Shown here one piece after another: positions 21,348-32,727 of a stretch of 64,000 nt of DNA. The position numbers were made by a program, and so were the translations under genes. Each line of letters opens with the position of its first letter. Position 1 is the stretch's first letter. The notes under the pieces are model-generated. The model was given only the letters and a program-made list of their open reading frames with translations. It was not told where the DNA came from and made no database searches. Origin of the DNA: Hypoxylon rubiginosum. Taxonomy: Eukaryota; Ascomycota; Sordariomycetes; Xylariales; Hypoxylaceae. The stretch is taken from contig CADCXA010000032.1 of the NCBI GenBank assembly GCA_902806565.1, positions 62,001 to 126,000 on the forward strand. The letters run 5' to 3'.

Positions 21348-23809
21348 CGCTACAGACGCCGTCTACGTTCGAAGTCGAAATGATGAGCCTCGGGATAGAT
21401 TGCGAACGAGCGACGGCGGGTCGGACATGGGCAGGGCTGAGAAGCCCCAGGGTTTCCCGCGACGATGCGTATCGAGAAATAAAAGAAAACAATTATCGCG
21501 GGTGAAGTAAGACTGGGTACCAGGTTGCCGAAATAGAATAAGACGGCTTTGATTCAAGCGCGCCCCGTGCGCACCGACCCAGGATAAATAGGAATAGGGG
21601 AGTGGACACAGCCCAGCCAACCAAGACACACGCCGTGGGCGCTTACGGGGGGACAAGACACAGATTTGCGATCGCCCCATTCAACCAAGCCTGCGGCAGT
21701 TGGCCCCATTAGCTTATTTGACGAGACGGTGTTATAGGATCATCTAGCTATAGGTCTGACATACCTCATGTGGGAGCACACGTTACACTGAGGAGCAAAT
21801 GAGACAAGACCTCGTGAACGAGGTCGTATCAGGGGCGGCCCCTATTTCTCTAGATATAAATGGAATGGTTTTTCCCATTCGGAATAGATTTCGTCTTTCC
21901 TACTGATTCACCCTCTTTCCTCTTTAAGCGCGCTGCAACTGGGCGAAGGATGCGGGACCTCGGGATCTACGGAGACAGGCACGGGAGCTACTTAGGGTTA
22001 AGCAGAACTAATGTCAGTAAGACAGTGGGGGAAAGGCAGTGGATCTGGATAGAAGGGTGATAGACGGGCCTCATAGGCTACGGTGTACAGGGATTCGTCA
22101 AATCTCCCCCAGTCCTTCAGCTGGCTTAGCTTTGGTGCTCGGCCTCTATTATCTTGACAAACTCCGTAGCGGACGCTACACCAGGATCCTTTTCGCTAGT
22201 GGATGGAGCCACCAAGCCGTATATAAAAGAATAGTCCAGGCCCCCGCCATCATCTATCTGAGAACGTCCCGACATGCTTTTGCATGTGGCGATGCAGGTA
22301 TGAGGTAGTAGGAGGTATGTACGATATCACATTCCTACACTAGAGAATCGTTCCTCGCTTCCTCGCTTCCTTCACGAGGGACACAGCACCCACTCCTATA
22401 AACCCACGCAACATCGGCTGCCAAGCTGTGTTGGATTATAGGTAGGTACGGTCTGTACATGGAAAGCTGGAGGGTCGTAGTGCATATATTGTGCTGAGAC
22501 CGGCGCCCACGTTGCGACCTTTCGAGACGAGACCTGTAAGCCAATCGCAGCCCGTCGCGAACTCGACTGGACGTAGTGCGACGTAGGATGCGTTGCTATC
22601 AGGTAATATCCGACGGGTTAGCCACCGGCCGTAGTCCTATGCATAAAGTGGAAATTCAGTGAATCCTGCGCCATCTCAGTGCAGGGTCGCACAAGACACG
22701 CAGTGCTACAGTAGGAAGGAGACAAGCAATTCCAAAATTATCGCGTCCAAGTTTTTTTTTCTCAGTCGCAAAGAGCACGCACGAGTCGCTCTCGAAGGTT
22801 CCTCGAAAGGTCGCAGTGGGGAGACCTCGCGTCTGTCAACGCAGAATGCTAGCGTTCGTCGCCAAGACGGCCCGACTCACATGGAACGGGTCGGTCCAGC
22901 ACGCCGGTGTGCATATGTACGTGCCATGAGAGCTTAGGGAAGACTAGTGTAGACGCTACAGTCTGGAGGGTTACAATTCATGATAATAGGGGATAATAGA
23001 GGATAATAGAGAAGACTTATGTTAACATGCCTCATTATACATACATACCTCTTAGGTGTGTACAATACAATTAGCATTGCAAGATAATCACAGGAGCATA
23101 ATGCGGGGGATTTGGAGTGTTTGGATGGCGGCCATGATAGCGACCGTGATTCGTGGAATGATCGAGCCACAGGACCTCCCTGGTGACCTGGTTGGTTGAT
23201 CCGTAAGCCATGCCATGCTGAAGGAGCTCTACCCCAACCCCAACCCCAACCTTGCTGGGTGTATTGCACAAGACTCCGGCCGTAAAAGTGCCTTCGAGCA
23301 CGATAATGGACTATACGCCGAGTTTCCGATCGGCGCTGATAGCTACTTTGGGCTCTGGGCTTCGGCGCGAGGCTCGATTATGTGCACACTCATACATTTT
23401 GGCTAACCAACACACCCGAAAGACCCTTACGCGCAAAGTAAGTAATCGGTTATCGAGACAGGATCCAAGAACCCTTGTTTTCTGGAGGGCGAATGCGTAG
23501 TTTCTCTTAATCTGGCCGTCAGCTCATTATCTATCTACAAGGGGTCGCCTTCGAATGGCAATATTCTAGAACACGTTCAGCTGAACGATTGGTCCCCCCT
23601 TACTCAGGCCCGTTGGTGGGTTTGCGCCTCTTTTATCAATGCGACGGGCTGGCATACAACGAATTCTCCTCATTTTCCGTCCTGTGTTACCCAACTTACA
23701 TCTGTCGTGTTGCCCCATATCAGCCTCCCTTACTCCTGATCGTAAAAATTTGATCTGGAAAAAAGCTTACCGCCCCCCCTCCCCCGTCCCGGTCACTCTC
23801 GCACGCGAC
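21348..23809. other. intergenic 2.4 kb, nothing supported
   Basis: Divergent upstream region between the SAT4 gene and the permease. It contains only short, motif-free ORFs, one CCCCAA x3 microsatellite at about 23231-23250 and a C-rich tract just before the permease start (23771-23800). No RNA gene recognised. Confidence 0.4.
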
Positions 23810-25552
23810 ATGCCGCCCTCGCAAACCGTCATGTCCGTCAAGAGCGATATCGAGCTGCGCGTCACGACGCCAACCCACGGCGACCACACCGAGCGCACGT
23901 TCCGCACCATCGGCGGCTCTACCAAGGATGACGAGCAGCTACAGCGCCTGGGCAAGCGCCCGCTGCTCAACCGCGGGTTCGGCTTCATGTCCATCCTCGG
24001 CTTCTCCTGCTCGGCGCTGCTCTCCTGGGAAGGCATCTTGGTCACTTCCATCTCCGGGCTTCTGAACGGAGGCCCGGCCGGCGTGATATGGGGGTTTCTA
24101 ATCAACTGGGCCGGCACCATATCGGTCTACACAGCGTTGGGGGAGCTGGCTTCCATGGCGCCGACGGCCGGTGGGCAATGTAAGAACGTCGATTGCCCCC
24201 TCTTCCAGCCTACCTGCTAACATTGCGACTCAGATCATTGGGTTGCCCTGATGGCTCCGCGGTCGTGCAGTTCGTTCCTGGCTTACATGACAGCCTGGAT
24301 GACGACTCTGGCCTGGCAAGCTCTTGCGGTCTCCGTCGGTTATATCATTGCGACCATGCTTCAAGGCATCATCGTGCTGACGAACCCCACCTACGTACCG
24401 GAGAACTGGCACACCGTGCTTATCATCTGGTTGGCCGGGCTATTCGCCGTGCTGGTGAACTCGACGACGAGCCGCGCCATCGCCAAATTCGAGGGTTTTA
24501 TCCTAATCCTCCACTTAGCAGGGTTCTTTGGCGTGCTGGTTCCAATGGTGTATTTTGCCCCTCATAACGATCCGGCGGAAGTGTTCACCACGTTTCTCAA
24601 CACGGGCGGCTGGTCGACGCAGGGGCTGTCGTTCTTCGTAGGCTTCCCTGCGATTGCTGGAAGTCTATTGGGCGCCGACTGCGCCGTGCATATGTCCGAA
24701 GAGATCCAGCACGCTGCGGTTGTGGTGCCGCGGGCCTTACTATTCACTATCATTATTAACGGGACACTTGCGTTCGCTATGGCCATCGCGTTGATGTTCT
24801 GTCTGGTCGACTTGGAGGGGGCACTAGGAGCTGCCGAGACTATGTACTACCCGTTTCTTCAAATCTTCTACGCCTCCGTCAAGTCGATAACCGGTGCCTG
24901 CGTCATGGCGTGCATCGTCTTCGTCATGGCTGTCTTTAGTAGTGTAGGCGTGTATGCCTCTGCTTCTCGTATGCTGTGGTCGTTCTCTCGCGATAGGGGC
25001 TTACCGTTTGACGGTTATTTGGTAAAGGTAAGCTACTATTCCTCATACCTCATTCCCGTTATGCTTTGATACTGAACAGTCGGCCAGTTAACCAGGAGGG
25101 CCCTACCTGTCAATGCGATTGTCACTACGTTAGCTATCACCGTGCTATTATCGCTTATAGTGCTTGGCTCTGCCATCGCGCTGAACGCTCTTCTCTCCCT
25201 AGCTATCGCCGCTCTATTCTCGTCGTATCTCCTGGTGTGCGGGCTTTTACTGTGGCGGCGCACCACGGGTGCTTTCCAACCGCATTACAATGCATCCGAG
25301 GTCATCTCCCCCGGCAACCTAGCGTGGGGCCCCTGGAAGCTGCCTGAGCCGCTAGGCGTATTCAACAATGTTATCGCTTGCCTGTACAGCATCCTCCTTC
25401 TGTTCTGGTCGTTTTGGCCACAGACGACCCCCACAACCCCCGAGAACGCAAATTGGAGTGTCCTCGTATGGGGAGCGGTCGTGATTTTCAGCATTGTGTG
25501 GTATGTCGTACGGGCCAAGAAGTATTTCAAGGGCCCTATCAAGGAGGTTTAG
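23810..25552 (+). CDS. APC-family amino acid/choline/GABA permease
   Basis: Three exons, 23810-24179, 24234-25027 and 25088-25552, with introns 24180-24233 (GTAAGA...GCTAAC...TCAG) and 25028-25087 (GTAAGC...CTGAAC...CCAG); 542 residues. After a 60-residue cytosolic N-terminus the first helix region has GFGFMSILGFSCSALLSWEG. ELASMAPTAGGQYHWVA spans the first splice and is the conserved helix 3 entry of fungal GABA/choline permeases (UGA4/HNM1 type). Further hallmarks are VYASASRMLWSFSRDRGLP and the NSTTSR loop. Twelve helices are expected. It probably imports amines or amino acids at the plasma membrane or vacuole. A longer in-frame start exists at 23639, but the chosen ATG gives a normal N-terminus. 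A role in exporting or salvaging the RiPP is speculative. Confidence 0.88.
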
Positions 25553-26039
25553 AGTTGAGAAAAGGGGCGACCGTTCGGTCGACAATGGATGGGCTATGGA
25601 CATAAGAGTGAAAGAGCAGTTGTCTGTTGACTCTTGGGAACCGTTAATATTGACAGAAACTCGCAACTGAATAAAGATAGGTTGATAGAATAAATACATA
25701 TAAAAGGTATCTGATAGATAGAATTCCTGAAGAAGTGCAATGTTAGGTTAGGAGGTAGGTACCTAATGTTCCTCCCACCCGAGCCGGACCGAAATGTCGG
25801 ATATATCCCTACCAATTTGGCAGCCTCAGGCACCTCTGCTTTTCTAAAACATTCGGTTTCGAGTCATCAATAATTATAAACATGGCTGTTGTCGAAAGCT
25901 GGATGTCGTATCTAGAGCCCTGGGGCTTATCGAAGGAGTGTCGCTGTACATTCATGGGGCAGTTGAGGAAGGCTGCCCAAACACCAACCTCAAGAACGAA
26001 GAATATTATCTCCGTATTACGGATGCTAGAATTCAGAGG
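25553..26039. other. intergenic downstream of permease
   Basis: Permease 3' region. A plus-strand ORF begins at 25882 and runs into the methyltransferase relic; its first 50 codons show no recognisable family. AGGAGGTAGGTACC at 25749-25762 is another CCTAGG-type motif. Confidence 0.35.
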
Positions 26040-26500
26040 GGGTTCTTTTAATCCAGATGCACACAGCTTTGATTTTCCTGGAGGTGGAAATTTCCCGGAG
26101 GCAATCCTCCAAACAATCAGGCCCAGCTTCCAAGTACAAGACCTTGGTGACGATTCCATCTTTACCCACTCATTCCTCCTTCGGTTTTGCCCATCATTGA
26201 TGACCCCATTGCGGCTGCTAAAGAAATATGCCGCGCGCTTAAATCAGGCGGCAACACCATCACTGCCTTCTGGCTGTCGATCCCGCAAGGAAAGTCCGCT
26301 CAGGAGACCCGTCGGGTCGGTGTGGGGCCCCGGCGCACGACTCACTGTCTAACCGAAGATGGAGCACAGCGACCGCGGGTACATCAGAAGCCAATTGGTG
26401 GAAGGTGGATTTAAATTTGAGAATGTCCAGCTGTTTAAAAAAAAATCTGTATTTTTGCTTGTTAAGAATCTTTCTGGAGGGCCATTAGCCAGGCGCCCTG
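26040..26500 (+). pseudogene. relic of a class I SAM-dependent methyltransferase
   Basis: Fragments of one methyltransferase-like protein fall in different frames. Frame A, to about 26180, gives a region ending FQVQDLGDDSIFTHSFLL. Frame B (about 26180-26300) gives DDPIAAAKEICRALKSGGN, matching the conserved post-motif III pattern of Methyltransf_11 enzymes (DP-A-AKEI-R-LK-GG). A third frame (about 26360-26470) gives SDRGYIRSQLVEGGFKFENV, like the C-terminal GF-v motif. No single ORF or plausible intron set joins them, and the motif I (GxGxG) region is not seen. The gene is dead or fragmented. The family assignment is reasonable; the original substrate is unknown. Confidence 0.55.
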
Positions 26501-26784
26501 TGGGTGGAAGGAGGAGGATGAGCAGTAGGTACACTGGAGATTTCATAGCACGTCCATCCCAGACTATTACTATGATCACCTTGTCCGGGTACTTTGAAGC
26601 TAGGTACTTGTCTAAGGTAATCATTTCGCAGCTTCGTATCTAGAAAAGCTCAAACCCTCTCCTAAGTCTTGATACATACTATACGTACCGTACTTCATAC
26701 CTTCGCTTCCATTCCGCCTAGTCATCTCGATCGTAACCGTCTTATTTACTTCAGGCCCCTGAATAGCTCCATTGTCCCGTCCAT

Positions 26785-27330
26785 CTAGGCTTTCCGACTC
26801 AGCAAATTTCTAGAAAGAGCTAATGGCGGTCTGACCCTGGGTAAGGGGCGGGCCGTCCGATCTATTATTGTGCGAGCGTCTGGAACCGCCAGAGCCCTGG
26901 GACCCGGTAAGAGAAGACAGCAATATGGGGCTTCGCACGCCACCACGACGGAGCCGATGGCCTGGCCGCGGAATAGGTATTGGGTGGTGGGCAGGCAGGG
27001 GGCGATGAGGGGGATTCCCGCTTCGATCATCGGCCAGTACATCACAGTTGACACGGACTTATTCTCGTCGATGGTTGGGTCTAAGCTGTACTTGATCTAC
27101 GCCACAAAGGAAGATTTCAGCGATTGCAGTCTTGCGCGCTAGTGTAAGGTATATGGTCCAGATCTGAGGTGAGTGGTTAGTATTTGGTCGACTGGATTTT
27201 GGTGAGTTGATTTGTTTGCCATACCTGGGGCATTGGCAACGCAATGACGATCACATCAGTTATCAGGTCGGTGACGAGCAGCGACTCTACAATCTGCCGG
27301 ACCTCGATGTCGCTATGACAGTAGGTGAAG
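26785..27330 (-). pseudogene. relic of a SAT4/rhodopsin-domain membrane protein
   Basis: The C-terminal half of a second SAT4-family protein on the minus strand. It reads VTDLITDVIVIALPMPQ, then across a plausible intron (GTATGG...CTAACC...CTCAG, about 27226-27165) IWTIYLTLARKTAIAEIFLCG. After a break (in-frame TAG or frameshift and about 10 missing residues) it gives SLDPTIDENKSVSTVMYWPM and IEAGIPLIAPCLPTTQYLF. This is the family's helix 5 to helix 7 order. The N-terminal helices are not recognisable upstream. With the intact SAT4 gene at 19995-21347 it makes two family members in 7 kb. Confidence 0.55.
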
Positions 27331-27894
27331 AGATGGGCGACCCGCCCCAATGAGCAGCCCAATGTGTGCCACAGTCGAATGCAACGGCGAAGCCAAGTAG
27401 GCAACTTACCAGCTATAACAGCAGCCTCTATTCTGGAGACTAAGATGACTGCGGTTTCTTCCTCTTTCATACCGACCTCCATGTAGGACATGCATTATGA
27501 AGCATAAAGCAACCCTCCCTAATCTCAATCATAAGATGCACGAGCTTGGATAACGTAGCAACCGGAACCAGGTCTACATCCATACCGGCCTAGGTACCGG
27601 TGTAATTAACAGGCCAACCAGCCTTCTGAGGACAGCTTCGTGCGAAACTCGCCTTTGGTGCCGAAAACCAGCACACAGGCTCGCAGCCGGTACGGACCGA
27701 ATGCAACGGAGATTACTATATTCCTATTTTAAGCTACCGAAAGAGCCTCCTGTATCTGTACTTATTCTTGACAGCGGCTGCACGTAGGGAGATAAATGAA
27801 GCGCCATACTCTCCTCAATATTCAACTTCAAATTAGTCTTCTACTTTCTATCGCTAACAAGAGCTCTCCATCGCCAACGAGAAAGATAACGACA
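27331..27894. other. intergenic, nothing supported
   Basis: Region between the SAT4 relic and the small secreted-protein gene. It could contain further decayed SAT4 coding sequence on the minus strand (up to 27491), but I see no clear motif. Confidence 0.35.
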
Positions 27895-28351
27895 ATGACC
27901 AACTCTCTAATGAAGTTATTGGCAATCCCCGCTCTCCTCCTCACCGGAGCTGGAGCTGTTAAAATCTTGACCGATTACCCGTACAACAGTACCTTCGAAG
28001 TAGGCAGCGAATTCGTGCTGGAATGGGAAAAGGAAATCGGGGACGACGGGGACGCCTTTAAACTGACGATGAACACGTTCCTGGTTGCACCCATCATCGT
28101 CGAGCCCGGTCCAAGTTATGATTTTAACGGCAGCGACATTGTTCTAGATGGTCAGTACTGAATTTATGGTTTTCAAATCCCGTTCTATTTACTTACTATT
28201 ATCAATAGATGCTGTCGGTTTCTCCGATGGGAGCTACACTTGGGTCATCGAACCTGTCGATGGTCGCACAGGCTACACGTATTGGTACCGATTTGGGTTG
28301 CAATACTCAGGCACTTATGTTTATCCCAAACCATTCTTTATCGACTACTAG
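27895..28351 (+). CDS. small secreted protein, Kre9/KNH-like fold
   Basis: Two exons, 27895-28150 and 28209-28351, with a 58 bp intron (GTCAGT...CAATAG); 132 residues. The N-terminus (MTNSLMKLLAIPALLLTGAGA) is a signal peptide. The mature part starts VKILTDYPYNSTFEVGSEF and continues FVLEWEKE. It later has FSDGSYTWVIEPVDG and ends FFIDY. A start with an 'I-x-P...x-G-x-x-x-x-L-x-W' strand pair and a late 'GSYTW-I' strand is the pattern of the Kre9/Knh1 N-terminal domain, found in fungal cell-wall proteins. There are no cysteines and no GPI signal. It could be a wall-associated or effector-like protein. The upstream ATG at 27796 would destroy the signal peptide position. Confidence 0.65.
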
Positions 28352-29513
28352 GTAGCGTTGCTCAGCTGCTGTCTCCATGGATGCTCGGAGCGCTGTGTAG
28401 TCCGGGTAGAATCGAGGGCCCGGGCTTGAAGAAGAGCAATGTTACTTGGAGAGTGTTCGCAGAGTGGTTCTTCTACCTACCGGGACCAGATGGCTACCTA
28501 CTCAGGCAACCGGCCGTCACTTTTTCAAAAGTTAGCTTTGCTAAGCTCCGAGTATATACAAGAGGCAGGGACAAAGGGGCCACCTCCCATACCAACAGAC
28601 TTGTAACCCTACCTGGGTGATAAAGGCTCAGAACCTGACAGAAACATCCCTAACGTTGTTTGAAACATAATATTATTCCGGTTTCTTCCGGTCCGGCTAT
28701 GTGCATGGGTACCTAAGTAAGATGTGTTATAGAGGCGTTGCGAATAGCTTCAAATATTTAATGTGGATCCGAAAAACACTCTGCGAACCCTCTCTAAATA
28801 AGAAAGTTTTACAGTCTCCAGATAACTTGGTCCCAAAGAATAATGATAGCGTTCATAATCAATGGTATCTGACACACAGTTATACTGGTTTCCTGGTTGC
28901 TGTATGGTCTGAAGCTTCTATGTTTGGCGAAGAAATGGCGCGATGAAGCGCATTACTAAGAGCGTTGGGGAAGCCATGAGAACTCTACACATTCTGGCCA
29001 TGCTTGCTTCTACCAGTCGTTCGCATTTAAAAGTTTCGTCGGGAGATATACTACTAGTCCTACCGCTAGTATGTGTTTTCTCTTTGCTTACCATAATGGA
29101 GAATGCCCTTCTCATCTTAGCTCTAGGCCCTGGTTTCTTGCGAACCCTTAGCTACCTCTTCCCAGCCCTTGGAGTGGATTGGGAGTGGCCTTCGTGATGT
29201 TTAAGGGGTACAGGCGTATCTCTACAACTAAAGCCTCCATGCGTTAACTGGGGGACGGACTAAAGGAGACTCGATCTTCGTAGTTTCTCTCGTCCGTGCA
29301 CTCTAAGAAGATGGAGGATGAAGCATTTTGACGGCGGATCACAGTAATGAATAGATGTTAGTCCAAGGATGAACTGATGATATCTTGATGCCATTATTTA
29401 TACTATACAATCTTTGGACCTCCTTGAGAGATGCCCGCTACTAAGTCTATGCCATCAAGTCACATAATACCCTGTATAAGCTACATGCGCTACATCCCCC
29501 CTTCGCAGTCGGG
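28352..29513. other. intergenic, nothing firmly supported
   Basis: About 1.16 kb between the secreted protein and the aldolase (convergent). A plus-strand ORF at 28943-29197 has one hydrophobic segment (LLVLPLVCVFSLLTIMENAL) but no family match or splice partner. I do not call it. Confidence 0.35.
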
Positions 29514-30508
29514 TCAGTCCAGCACCGTCGGATCCTCCTGGACAACCTGATCGTAGTAAGGCTGGAATCCGAGCCACATTTTGCTCGAGTTGCCGCTCTT
29601 CCTGTGCGTAAATTCGGCCTCCTCGTCGCGGATGTATTGCTTCTCAAAGCCGGGCCCCGCCGCGGCGTTGGCCAGCATCTGCGCGTGGCAGCAGCGGTCT
29701 AGCGCGATGAACAGGAATGCCGCTTCGTCGACCGTGCGGCCGCAGGTGATCATGCCGTGGTTCTGCAGGATGACATTGCGCTTGGTAGGGCCGAGCGCGC
29801 GGGCGATACGCGCGCCCTCCTCGGTCGAGAGGACGGTGCCGCCGTACCGCGGGTACACGGCCAGGTCGTTATAGAAGCGCACCGCGTCCTGGAACAGCAT
29901 CTCGATGGGCCGCCCGAAGCAGCTGAACGCCTTACCGTGCACCGAGTGAGCGTGACACGCCGCGTTGAGGTCCGGCCGCGCCTTGTGGATCTCGCTGTGG
30001 ATGGCGAACGCCGGCGCGTTGATAGTCGACTGCGCACCGCCGGGGAGCACTTCTCCCCGCTGGTTCACGAGAACAAGATCTGACACGCGGATTTGCGCAA
30101 AGTGTGTGCTTAGTGGGTTGATCCAGAAGTGCTCTGCCGCCTCGTCGTTAGAATTTCTCTTCTTGTTTCTCCTCACAAGTTCTCTGGAGCTGGAGCTGAC
30201 TACGAACCTGGATTCACAGGGTCCCTCAGGGAGACATGGCCCGAAACTCCTTCGTCAAATCCTTGCTTGGCAAATACGCGAAAGACCGCTGCCAAGTGCT
30301 GTTTCTGATACTGGCGCTCTTCCTCTTTGCTGCTAAACTTTGGTGGAGACCTGATGACCACCTTCCCTTCCTTGTCTCCGAGAAAGTTCACTTCTCTGAG
30401 GAATTTGGAGGTTTCATCCTCAACCTGAACAGGGAAGTTGATCTGGGGTGTCTTGTGTAAAGATGATTCTGTAGTAGTCTCGGCAGTAGTCAAGGCTGAG
30501 GGCGCCAT
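29514..30508 (-). CDS. class II aldolase/adducin family protein
   Basis: Two exons, 30508-30208 and 30133-29514, with intron 30207-30134 (GTTCGT donor, TTCTAACG branch, GGCAG acceptor); 306 residues. The splice restores the family sequence SLRDPVNPEHFWINPLSTHF. Downstream are SDLVLVNQRGEVLPGG, the metal-binding HAH at residues 161-163 (NAACHAHSVHGKAF) and the second His in LQNHGMITCG. These are the canonical features of fungal cytosolic class II aldolase/adducin-domain proteins, which act on small phosphorylated or hydroxy substrates; the precise reaction is unknown. The N-terminal 60 residues (SPPKFSSKEEERQYQKQHLA) match the fungal subgroup. The second exon is GC-rich. Confidence 0.88.
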
Positions 30509-32727
30509 TGTAGCTTTGTGGAGTTATCTTGCTAAGTTCAAGATTGTTCTTTCAGAGCTAAGTTATTTGATTTGAATATTAGTCTTCTAGTTTAGAGAAC
30601 AGATAGTTGGGCTTGGCTACCTTTTATCCTCGCGTCTTGGGAAGCAAGCCGATCAGGCATGGTGAGTGAGATAGGCTTGAATAGTCAAGCAGCTACAGTT
30701 TACAAGCTCAGATAGATCGTACTGATCGCTGCCAGCACAGTATAGGTATTGAAGTCTATCCCGCAATAGTAAATTCGACAAAAGCTAAACACTTAGAAGA
30801 TCAAGATGTCTTGGCGGGAGTTAAAGAACCCCCGTCTTACTACTATGATCTAGTAAACGGCAGTACCTACGTCGTGATGAATTCACGACATGAACAGGGA
30901 TTGGCAAGGTAAGTAGTGAGCCGCACGATCAAGAATAGCTACGATGAGCGAATGGTTACTAAGGCACCATGCTCGTATACTGCTGGCTAATGACACAAAA
31001 GGCAAGCTGTCACGAGACATCTCCCAGAAACCTAAACGGCGACAACTGGCATAAAGAGTGACCGAGCATGGAGAGAGTCCGTCGTTTTTCGGTATGGTAG
31101 GGTTACATACCTACCTCCCAAGTAGGTATAGAGTCACGTGGACCCTCCACCTGATGGTAAGCTGGCGCATGTCAACCTCTTTTTGTCTCCGCTCCGTGAC
31201 AGCTTTATAAATAGACCTCACATTGCATAATGACATGCGTCTTTTATAGTACGCCCCCACGCTTACTAAAACTAGCTGACCTCTAAGGTTCACGATATGT
31301 GAACTATGGATATCCATTAGTACATGGGGTTTTTTTTCTGAACTTTATTTTAACCTCTTTAAGAATTGAAAATATCTTTTAATCAGGTTTTTATATATAG
31401 AAAATATTACCTACGGTGCCTCCTAGGTATTTAATAATATTCAACTTACTAACTTGAGAGTTATATAATAACTGATGAATACGTATTGGTTAGTGGGTAG
31501 TGGGCAGTTCCTAGAGAAAAATATATACAGGGGATGCCAAGAGTGCGCCTATATCCTCTCTAGGGACTGGTAGGTAACGGGTTTTTCTTCTAAAGCTTGC
31601 CGACCTCCCTGCTCTTGCAGCATCTGCAAATCATCACTACGATCTACGGTTGAGCTAAGAATTGGAGGCTTAAAGCCCGAAGCCCGCCCCGAAGCCCGAT
31701 GCTCGGCTCGGCGTAGAATATGCATTATGGGCGAATAGAAAGATGAGAATCAGTTGATGACGCGCGAGATACGACCATCCATGAGCTGCAGTGATCCGGG
31801 CAAAGGTCTAAAGAGAACAGTGCCACACCTTAGCTATCAAGATGTTACCAACTTGCTGGAGGGTAGGTTTCAGCTTACTCAATGAGGCACCATTTAGTGA
31901 TTACATTCACATGGAACCGTTACTGCGTAAGACGGAGAGCAATGAAGAGTAACATGATTCAGATATGGCGGTTACTAAAGCTTAAGGGGGTGACAGTGAA
32001 TGCGCCCCTTTTGCGGTCGACCATACCCGTTTATAGTAGCTTCTCCGTTACCATCCCTAATACTTCAACTTTTGACCTGTTACTCTAGCTAACTTTTAGC
32101 GCCTAATTCCTAGGTACCTATGTACCGTACTTTAGGTATGATACGCTATTCTTATTTTCTTAAGGGCCAACGGGTTCAAATTCGAACAAGATAACGAAAT
32201 TTTGCCTCTTGCGTTGGAAATTAGCCTTGCGAGTGAAGATTCAAATCTAAATCCTGAATCTTGATTCTCTCATCTTCGTTTCTTACTTAGACTATTACAT
32301 TGTATGATTGTCTCAGTTGCCAGAACTTACAATCTAACAGAGCATGATCTAATTGGTTCCGGACAGTATTAGCGCACCATAAAAGAAACCTCGGCTTTGA
32401 ACTTGTGAGTAATAGGAGGGCTCAAAGAGGATCATAAACAATACTTAGAGTCCTGCTGCCCCTTTCTTTTTTTAAAAGCCATAAGTTGCAACGAAAGAGC
32501 TTGTTCATTAAACAATGTCTAAGATGCTACGTCAAGTACAACTGACCATTCATAAAGAATACGGTGCATGAGCTGGTATTAAATACATTACTTGGTAAGC
32601 TACCCATCTCAGTAGTAAAACCCGGCTGGTGCTGCTCAATATCCACGCTATAGTTTGAGCATCTGTGCTCTACTTGTTAGTAGTCCCTTAGCCACTCATT
32701 TTAGCATCAAGAAAGGACCTAGGTAGT
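30509..32727. other. intergenic 2.2 kb, AT-rich in parts, nothing supported
   Basis: Divergent upstream region between the aldolase and the DUF7924 gene. It contains AT-rich patches (31325-31480 and around 32150-32330) and several CCTAGG-type motifs (e.g. 31111-31130, 32109-32125). No ORF with recognisable features, tRNA or transposon end was found. Confidence 0.4.

Noticed and set aside
23229..23251. CCCCAACCCCAACCCCAACC as a possible interstitial telomere repeat
   Set aside because: The usual ascomycete telomere unit is TTAGGG/CCCTAA. This is only three units of another hexamer in ordinary intergenic DNA.
28943..29197. 84-codon ORF with one hydrophobic segment
   Set aside because: A single hydrophobic stretch is not enough; no family pattern or intron was found.
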